This document shows, piece after piece, positions 58,935-64,000 of a stretch of DNA of 64,000 bases. Numbering within the stretch: the first letter of the stretch is position 1; each line of letters starts with the position of its first letter. The stretch is taken from contig CAVQME010000008.1 in NCBI GenBank assembly GCA_963713545.1, positions 1-64,000 on the forward strand, in the 5' to 3' direction. The notes under the pieces are model-generated. The model was not told the DNA's origin. It made no database searches and was given only the letters and a program-made list of their open reading frames with translations. The stretch is from CAVPLM01 sp963713545. GTDB lineage: Bacteria; Actinomycetota; Thermoleophilia; RBG-16-64-13. The translations under genes were made by a program, and so were the position numbers.

Positions 58935-59723
58935 TCATGCCAGTCCGAACACCCTTCTCGGGTTGTCCCAGGTGACCCGCTCGATCTCGCTCACGGGCAT
59001 CCCATCGTGCTTCATGGCCCAGGCAGCCTTGACCACCGACAGGTGGCCGGCGCCGCCATATCCCAGCTCCGATCCGATGACGATCTTGTCGCGCATCGCT
59101 CCGTGCTGCTCCACGATCTCCGCGGCTTCCTCGGCGGTGAGCTTGTCGTAGCAGATGCTGAGGCCGGTGATGCAGCCCGAATCGAGTCGGGCCTGCAGCG
59201 TGTTCTTGCCCGTGTGGTCCAGCACCGCCTTTTCCAGTGGGTAGTTCTCCTCTTTCAGCACCTGGATGATGTCGGCGGTCACGTCACGCACCTGAGGCTC
59301 GCGGGGCGTGGGGCCGTGGACGATCAGCGGCATATCGTGGTCCTTGGCCATCGCGATCTGCTCGCGCATGAGCCACTTCTCGTGATCGTTCGCCACGTCC
59401 AGCCCGATCTCGCCGATGCAGAGCACCCGGTCCTCCTTGAGGTACTCGGGCATCTTGTCGAGGCACTCCTGCCATTTCTCGGCGGCGATTCCATAGAACG
59501 GCACGGCGATCCCTGCGTAGGCCTCGATCCCCATGGACGCCGCATACTTCACGATGTAGTCGAGGGTCTTCTCCCAGAGCTCGAAGAGGGACTCGGGTTG
59601 GAAGAGGCCCTTCATCAGGTGCGGTGACGGCACCATGGCCGCTTCCACCCCGCCCCAGGCCATGCGCAGGATGTCCTCTCCGCCGATCAGGTCCAGGTGC
59701 ACGTGCGAGTCGAAGATCCTCAT
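58935..59723 (-). CDS. TatD-like metal hydrolase in the transhydroxylase operon
   Basis: 262 residues; ATG with AGGATGAGAC. H-x-H (IFDSHVHLD), Glu (VLCIGEIGLD), His (MPLIVHGPTP) and His (AVLDHTGKNT) form the amidohydrolase/TatD metal site; VIGSELGYGG carries Glu where others have Asp. It begins 31 bases after athL, so cotranscription is expected. It could act on a product of the aromatic pathway, for example by hydrolytic ring opening, but this is inference. Paralogue of the gene at 49947. Confidence 0.82.
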   Translation of the reverse strand: MRIFDSHVHLDLIGGEDILRMAWGGVEAAMVPSPHLMKGLFQPESLFELWEKTLDYIVKYAASMGIEAYAGIAVPFYGIAAEKWQECLDKMPEYLKEDRVLCIGEIGLDVANDHEKWLMREQIAMAKDHDMPLIVHGPTPREPQVRDVTADIIQVLKEENYPLEKAVLDHTGKNTLQARLDSGCITGLSICYDKLTAEEAAEIVEQHGAMRDKIVIGSELGYGGAGHLSVVKAAWAMKHDGMPVSEIERVTWDNPRRVFGLA

Positions 59724-59754
59724 GTCTCATCCTTCCCGGTTCGCTTTGTCGGTC

Positions 59755-62262
59755 TCATCCTTCCCATCTCTCCGCATCGACCAGGGTCGAGTTGGGAGCT
59801 ACCCCCGCGATGTCCTTCGAGATCTGTCTGTCCGTGGCCAACAGGTTGACGCAGCCGGCCCGGTCGACACTGTGTGGATCGCCCGGTTCGAGCGGATCGT
59901 ACTTCGCTGACGACTCGAAGGCATGGAGCGTGCCCGGCCTCACCCGATGCGTGACATGGGCGCCACAAAGGACTCGCGCCCTATCGTTGTAGAGGCAGAT
60001 GACGGCGCCTTCCTTGATGCCACGCGCCGCCGCGTCGCTAGGATTGATACGGCAGGTCAGGTAGTAGTAGCCGTCTATGAGCATCCGGTGGCTCGGGATG
60101 TCCCAGATCCACTCGGTGTGGTCGTACATGGTGTGGAACGAGAAACGGGGGTGCGGCGAGATCAGCTGCAGGGGGTACCGGGCGTAGAGTTCGGTGGTCT
60201 CGTGCCCTTCCCAACTGGGGATGTACCGCGGCACCAACGGTCTCTCCGTGTGATCCTCGGCAAGCTCCCGCAGGCTGACCGACTCGAACTCGATCTTGCC
60301 GCTGTAGGTGCCGAGCTCCTTCGCCTTGTCGGTTCCCCGCTTGGGATTGCCGAGGTCCGGCGTGTCACAGTCCCGCCCCTCTGCGAACCAGCGCAAAGCG
60401 GGAGTAGAGGTGCGCTCCGGCATCGGTACCAGGTAGTAGCCCTTCTCCTTGAAATCCTCCCAGGACACCATCTTGTGCAGGTCAGACCAGTCGTAATACT
60501 TGCGGATCCAATCCTGCTCGCTCCGGCCCTCGGTGTACTCCTGCTCCATCCCGAAGCGCGCGGCCAGCTGCGAGTAGATCCAGTAGTCGGGCTTGGATTC
60601 CCACAGCGGCTCGACACACTTCTTCATGTAGACGATGACCCGACGGATGTTGCCGCTGTAAGTATCGGGGCTCATCCAGCCGCAGTTGCCGAACTCGCCG
60701 ATGTCGTCACGTTCGAAGTTGGTGCAGGCCGGCAGGATGACATCCGCATACGCGGTCTCGCTGCACCACCAGCAGTCCTGGTTCACCAAGAACTCGATCT
60801 TCGGGCTCTGGTAGGCCTGGATCCATTTGCTCCCTGCCGGCAGCGTCCCGATGAACGAGCCGCCGTGCCGATAGAACATCCTGATCTCGGAGCCGCCCGG
60901 CATCGGATACTCATACGGGATGAACTGCTGCTCGAGCGACTTGCTGTTGAAGCCCTCTCCCAACCACTTGACGGGTGGGTTGAGGATGCTGTCAGGGAAA
61001 TGTGTGCGGTAGACCCGCTGCTTGACAGGGTTGACGTGGATCTTGTCGCCCACCTGCTGCATGCCGCCGTTCTCGAAGCCCGGGAACCGGAACTCGAAGT
61101 TCGATGGGGCACCCATGGTCGCCCCCCACATGTTGATCCCCGGCTTGCCCAGCCCCTGCATGGCTATGAGCAACACCATGAGCCGCGCCCATTCGTGGCC
61201 GTAGGCCTCGCGGCAGGCGCCGCCGAAGACCCCGCGCATGCCGCAGGAGAGTGTCGTGCGCTTGCCGGCCCACTCACGAGCGAGCGCCCAGATGACGCGC
61301 TCGGGGATGTCGCACTTCTCCGCCGCCCAGGCCGGCGTCCGCTTGACGCCGTCGTTCTCTCCCAATACGTTCTTGCGGAACTCCTCGAACCCAACAGTCC
61401 GGTCCGCCACATACTCCTTGTCGTAGGTCCCTTCGGTCAGCCAGACATAGGCTATGGCTTCCGCGAGCGCGGCATCGGTACCGGGCCGCGGGGCGATCCA
61501 CTTGTCGTTCAGTGGGCCGGCGGTGAAGTTGCAGTGAGGATCGATGAAGATCATCTTCTTCCCGAGCTGCTTCAGCCACACGCGCCACTCGGCCGAATCC
61601 TGCCCACTGTAAGCGCCGCGGTTGGTATCCGGGTCGCTCGCCCAGAACACCATCAGGTCGGTGTTCTGCATCACGTCCTCGAGCAGGTCGAACTGCTCGG
61701 GCGGGCCCATCCGCCAGTAGAAGCCCCACGTGTGGCAGGCGCCCCAGAGCCAGCCCTCCCAGCTATCGGGATTGTCGAAGTAGTCGGTCGCCCCGATCAT
61801 CTTGAAGAAGCGGTTGAGGGTGCTGCGGTGGGTGCCCATGCTGCCCGCATTGTGGTGCGACGAACTCATGTAGGCGACGGCCTCGGGGCCGTACGTCTCG
61901 CGGACGCGCTTCATCTCGCCGGCGACGAGGTCGAGCGCTTCGTCCCAGCCGATGCGGACGTAGCCGGACTTGCCCCGGTTCTGTGGGTTTCGCTCCCCGT
62001 TAGGGTCGAAGTCTATGCGGCGCATGGGGTATCTGATGCGATCGTCCGCGTAGGTGCGGGCCTTCTCTGTCATGCCATACGGGGCGACCGTCTCTTTGCG
62101 GAGAGGGGTGAACGTGCGGCCGCCGGCCTCGAGAGTCCACGTAGGGACTTCCTCGTCGTCGGCGAAGACGAGCGGACGAACGCGGATGATCCTGTCGTCC
62201 TCGACATGGACGAGAACTGGACCGCCGCCATGCCCGATATTGGTGCAGATCTTCTCGGCCAT
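59755..62262 (-). CDS. athL: Pyrogallol/resorcinol-type transhydroxylase or hydroxylase, large (molybdopterin) subunit
   Basis: 835 residues, close to the Pelobacter enzyme. DMSO-reductase family with bis-MGD binding, but no N-terminal CxxC iron-sulfur motif, as in transhydroxylases. YMSSSHHNAGS (His136), then NPDSWEGW (Asp166, Ser167) agree in spacing with the reported His144, Asp174 and molybdenum-binding Ser175 of Pelobacter acidigallici. I could not place the counterpart of its Tyr404. QDCWWCSETAYADVILPACT and GFENGGMQQVGDKI are typical. Related enzymes are resorcinol hydroxylases and catechol dehydroxylases. It overlaps the stop of athS by one base. The reaction expected is hydroxyl transfer on polyphenols. 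Confidence 0.85.
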   Translation of the reverse strand: MAEKICTNIGHGGGPVLVHVEDDRIIRVRPLVFADDEEVPTWTLEAGGRTFTPLRKETVAPYGMTEKARTYADDRIRYPMRRIDFDPNGERNPQNRGKSGYVRIGWDEALDLVAGEMKRVRETYGPEAVAYMSSSHHNAGSMGTHRSTLNRFFKMIGATDYFDNPDSWEGWLWGACHTWGFYWRMGPPEQFDLLEDVMQNTDLMVFWASDPDTNRGAYSGQDSAEWRVWLKQLGKKMIFIDPHCNFTAGPLNDKWIAPRPGTDAALAEAIAYVWLTEGTYDKEYVADRTVGFEEFRKNVLGENDGVKRTPAWAAEKCDIPERVIWALAREWAGKRTTLSCGMRGVFGGACREAYGHEWARLMVLLIAMQGLGKPGINMWGATMGAPSNFEFRFPGFENGGMQQVGDKIHVNPVKQRVYRTHFPDSILNPPVKWLGEGFNSKSLEQQFIPYEYPMPGGSEIRMFYRHGGSFIGTLPAGSKWIQAYQSPKIEFLVNQDCWWCSETAYADVILPACTNFERDDIGEFGNCGWMSPDTYSGNIRRVIVYMKKCVEPLWESKPDYWIYSQLAARFGMEQEYTEGRSEQDWIRKYYDWSDLHKMVSWEDFKEKGYYLVPMPERTSTPALRWFAEGRDCDTPDLGNPKRGTDKAKELGTYSGKIEFESVSLRELAEDHTERPLVPRYIPSWEGHETTELYARYPLQLISPHPRFSFHTMYDHTEWIWDIPSHRMLIDGYYYLTCRINPSDAAARGIKEGAVICLYNDRARVLCGAHVTHRVRPGTLHAFESSAKYDPLEPGDPHSVDRAGCVNLLATDRQISKDIAGVAPNSTLVDAERWEG

Positions 62263-63203
62263 CAGCGACCTCCTCCACCCAGGCCGACCTGGAGACTGTC
62301 GGTGCCGCTCGGAACCAAGGTGATCTCGCCCAGGTAGACGTCCTGGTTCGTTCGCGTCATCAACTCCTGGGTCTGGTATCCGGCAACGGCGACCGTCACC
62401 ACGTAGGTCGCGTTCGATGCCAGCCCTTCGAACTCGAAGTCGCCGTAATTGTCGGCGCGTGTACTTCTCAACGTCGCAGTGCCGGCCAGCACGCTCTCAG
62501 GGTTGAGCGCACCCCCGCTCCTGGGCGTCTCGCGAGCCTCGAGGGTTATCTCCGCGTCTTCGCCGCAGCCATCGGTGTCCCCGAGCACCACGGTGCCCGC
62601 CACGAACCGCTTCGGCAGCGCTATGTATGCAACCTTGTCCGCCATCCCGTACTCGGGGTGTAGGGCCTCAGTGTTACCGGAAGCGACCAGCCTCGACACA
62701 TCGCTCTCCGGGTCGTCCAGGTCGCCGAAGACCAGTGCCCGGGTGGGACACGCTTCAGCGCAGCGCGGCTCTTTCCAACCCTTGTCCAATAGGTGGGCAC
62801 AGAAGGTGCACTTTTGCGGGAGCTGTTTCTCCTCGTTCCAGAAGATCACGCGGTAAGGACAGCTGCTCAGCAGATCCTTCCGGCCGGCCGCCTTGCCGGG
62901 ATCGATCAGGACGATACCGTCATCCCGCTGGTAGATGACGTCCGGCTCGGCGCCGGCCCGGGCCACCTCGACGCACCGCGGCTTGTCGCAGTGCATGCAA
63001 GGTATAGCGGTGTACGTCACCTTCATCTTGGGATACTGGCCCCGCTCCTTCTCGACCACGCGCATCCAGTAGTGGCCGGTTCTCGGCTGGGAGGCTGAGT
63101 AAGGAGGGAATTCGTTGCCGCAGTGCTCGTCGCGGCAGGCCAAGAAGCAGTTGTAGCAGCCGTTGCATCTAGTGATGTCGACCACCATCCCGTACCTCGT
63201 CAT
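62262..63203 (-). CDS. athS: Transhydroxylase small (iron-sulfur) subunit with C-terminal beta-sandwich
   Basis: 313 residues. Ferredoxin-like clusters: Cys13, 16, 19, 23 (CNGCYNCFLAC), Cys69, 72, 77 and 115 (CMHCDKPRC, SCPYRVIFW), Cys132, 135, 148, 152 (KCTFCAHLLD, CAEACPTRAL). The C-terminal 110 residues (VAGTVVLGDTDGCGEDAEIT, SVLAGTATLRSTRADNYGDF, FEGLASNATYVVTVAVAGYQ) form a carboxypeptidase-regulatory-like beta-sandwich, typical of AthS and not of other DMSO-reductase small subunits. It is the first gene of the operon athS-athL-hydrolase. No Tat signal on either subunit, so the enzyme is probably cytoplasmic. Confidence 0.88.
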   Translation of the reverse strand: MTRYGMVVDITRCNGCYNCFLACRDEHCGNEFPPYSASQPRTGHYWMRVVEKERGQYPKMKVTYTAIPCMHCDKPRCVEVARAGAEPDVIYQRDDGIVLIDPGKAAGRKDLLSSCPYRVIFWNEEKQLPQKCTFCAHLLDKGWKEPRCAEACPTRALVFGDLDDPESDVSRLVASGNTEALHPEYGMADKVAYIALPKRFVAGTVVLGDTDGCGEDAEITLEARETPRSGGALNPESVLAGTATLRSTRADNYGDFEFEGLASNATYVVTVAVAGYQTQELMTRTNQDVYLGEITLVPSGTDSLQVGLGGGGR

Positions 63204-63383
63204 GAACCGATCCTTTCAGGTTTCCTCGCCTGTTGCGGGTAAGGCGTGCCATCAGAGGTCGTCGAAGAAATGATGACAGCGATAATAGATCATCCTGGCA
63301 TTCCTCCAGCACCGCACGATTCGCGCCGATAGAGATGCTGTTCGGCTATTCCCTGGAGGCCCGTCTCAGAAAGGCCGCGACTC
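63204..63383. promoter_or_regulatory. Divergent intergenic region, athS and DUF4255 genes
   Basis: 180 bases between divergent starts. Minus-strand TATTAT (near 63287) could be a -10 element of the athS operon, but no good -35 hexamer is seen. No palindromic operator stands out. Confidence 0.3.
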
Positions 63384-63851
63384 ATGGACGAAACACTCGA
63401 CTTCATCCGCCGGGAACTCCGCTACCGCCTGGGTTTGACGGACGAACAGGTGATACTCGAGAATGCTCGGGTCCTCTCCGATGGGTCGAACACGAAGGGG
63501 GCAGTGATCACTCTCGTCAATGTCGGCGTGAGCACCTATCAGGGCAGCGTCCTCAACCGGCCTGGGTGGCTGGACCTTCTCGAACTCACCGTCCTTTTCT
63601 CCTTCCGCTTCCCAGACTACAAGACCAACCTCGCGGCCCTTTCGAGGACCATGCGACTGTTCCACACGAAGCCCTCCTATACAGCCGCCGACGCCCATCC
63701 CGACAACCCCTTCCCAGCGGGCCTCGAGAGCATATTGTTCACTCTCTGCCCCCTGGAATTCGGCGCCTTGACCGACCTGTGGGGCATGCTGGGCGGAGCC
63801 CAGGTGCCCTCGGTGGCCTACAACCTGCGGATGGTCCAGAAGAAGAGCTAG
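63384..63851 (+). CDS. DUF4255 (Pvc16-like) protein
   Basis: 155 residues. MDETLDFIRRELRYRLGLTD, KGAVITLVNVGVSTY, LLELTVLFSFRFPDYKTNLA, LSRTMRLFHTKPSYT, FTLCPLEFGALTDLWGMLGG, AQVPSVAYNLRMVQ are the conserved stretches of DUF4255, a protein usually encoded first or near first in extracellular contractile injection system loci, where it caps the tube or sheath end (Pvc16). The rest of a locus would lie beyond the window. Confidence 0.8.
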   Translation: MDETLDFIRRELRYRLGLTDEQVILENARVLSDGSNTKGAVITLVNVGVSTYQGSVLNRPGWLDLLELTVLFSFRFPDYKTNLAALSRTMRLFHTKPSYTAADAHPDNPFPAGLESILFTLCPLEFGALTDLWGMLGGAQVPSVAYNLRMVQKKS

Positions 63852-64000
63852 AAGCCGACGCCGCGGCCGTCCCGATCCGGATGACGGGCTCAGACGAGCC
63901 GGCTTCCCCGGCATCTCGCCTATGGTCTGCTTGACTCGCTCAACATTCCCGGGCAGGATGGATGCTCAAAGTGGCCGGGCCATGAGCCGATTCAGGGGGT
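63852..64000. other. Right edge, no complete gene
   Basis: 150 bases with no supported gene. An ATG at 63982 (MSRFRG) could open the next gene, perhaps a sheath or tube protein, but too little remains to say. Confidence 0.25.

Noticed and set aside
59923..62337. An 804-codon plus-strand open frame antisense to athL
   Set aside because: It mirrors a real GC-rich gene; no ribosome site, no recognisable domain, and the opposite strand carries clear molybdoenzyme motifs.

Overview
The window is high-GC DNA, probably from an actinobacterial-grade organism. Pointers are a katG preceded by a Fur-type regulator, an MMPL transporter, DUF2252 and DUF1801 proteins, an ECF sigma factor, frequent GTG/TTG starts, and lipoproteins or anchored proteins with Thr/Ser-rich tethers. 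A molybdenum transhydroxylase of the pyrogallol/resorcinol type suggests at least partly anaerobic use of aromatic compounds. The exact lineage cannot be read from the sequence.

Positions 1-44.3 kb are an accretion zone. A dispersed element recurs, always on the + strand. It consists of the 3' end of a tRNA-Ser gene (variable arm, T-arm, acceptor strand CCTCTCC-GC), then a GC-rich terminator hairpin, then a tail reading roughly GCGAGTTCGGGGGCAAACTCG. Copies or partial copies lie near 1, 1.36, 4.32, 7.28, 10.6, 13.1, 17.6, 18.4, 18.7, 20.6, 24.4, 28.5, 31.7, 34.3, 37.7, 38.4 and 44.2 kb. They divide the zone into blocks of one to a few unrelated genes. One block (1358-4323) is duplicated in tandem (4324-7284) with its boundary exactly at the tRNA fragment, and elsewhere a GNAT gene is cut at such a fragment. 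No recombinase or transposase gene lies in the window.

Genes of the zone in order: a WG-repeat lipoprotein; the duplicated block (small membrane proteins, a methyltransferase, a LivK remnant); an alpha/beta hydrolase and an MMPL transporter; three lipoproteins and a STAS protein; furA-katG and a ferritin-like protein (peroxide and iron defence); GNAT enzymes; a DHA2 exporter; rsgA; a zinc-ribbon/WG protein; a DUF5674 pair; a deiodinase-like redoxin; a TetR-controlled quinone reductase operon; a saccharopine-dehydrogenase-like enzyme and an APC permease; a zinc-ribbon beta-propeller protein; an aldo/keto reductase; an AcuB-like CBS-ACT protein; a DUF1295 protein; MFS transporters; a DUF885-type metallopeptidase; and a predicted pseudokinase.

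Positions 44-64 kb lack the repeat and look like ordinary chromosome. They hold an MFS transporter, a phosphoesterase, an ECF sigma factor overlapping a membrane-anchored PQQ-type beta-propeller protein (a candidate sigma/sensor pair), two TatD-like hydrolases, cupin, hemerythrin, flavoprotein and EamA genes, a secreted glucosaminidase-like protein and a DUF2252 protein. The operon athS-athL-hydrolase encodes a predicted pyrogallol/phloroglucinol-type transhydroxylase and a metal hydrolase. At the right edge a DUF4255 gene may open a contractile injection system locus.

Several genes carry single-base frameshifts (near 4.0, 5.4, 22.5, 28.3, 29.9, 48.2-48.3 and 57.0 kb). These may be true decay or uncorrected sequencing indels, and the sequence alone cannot decide.
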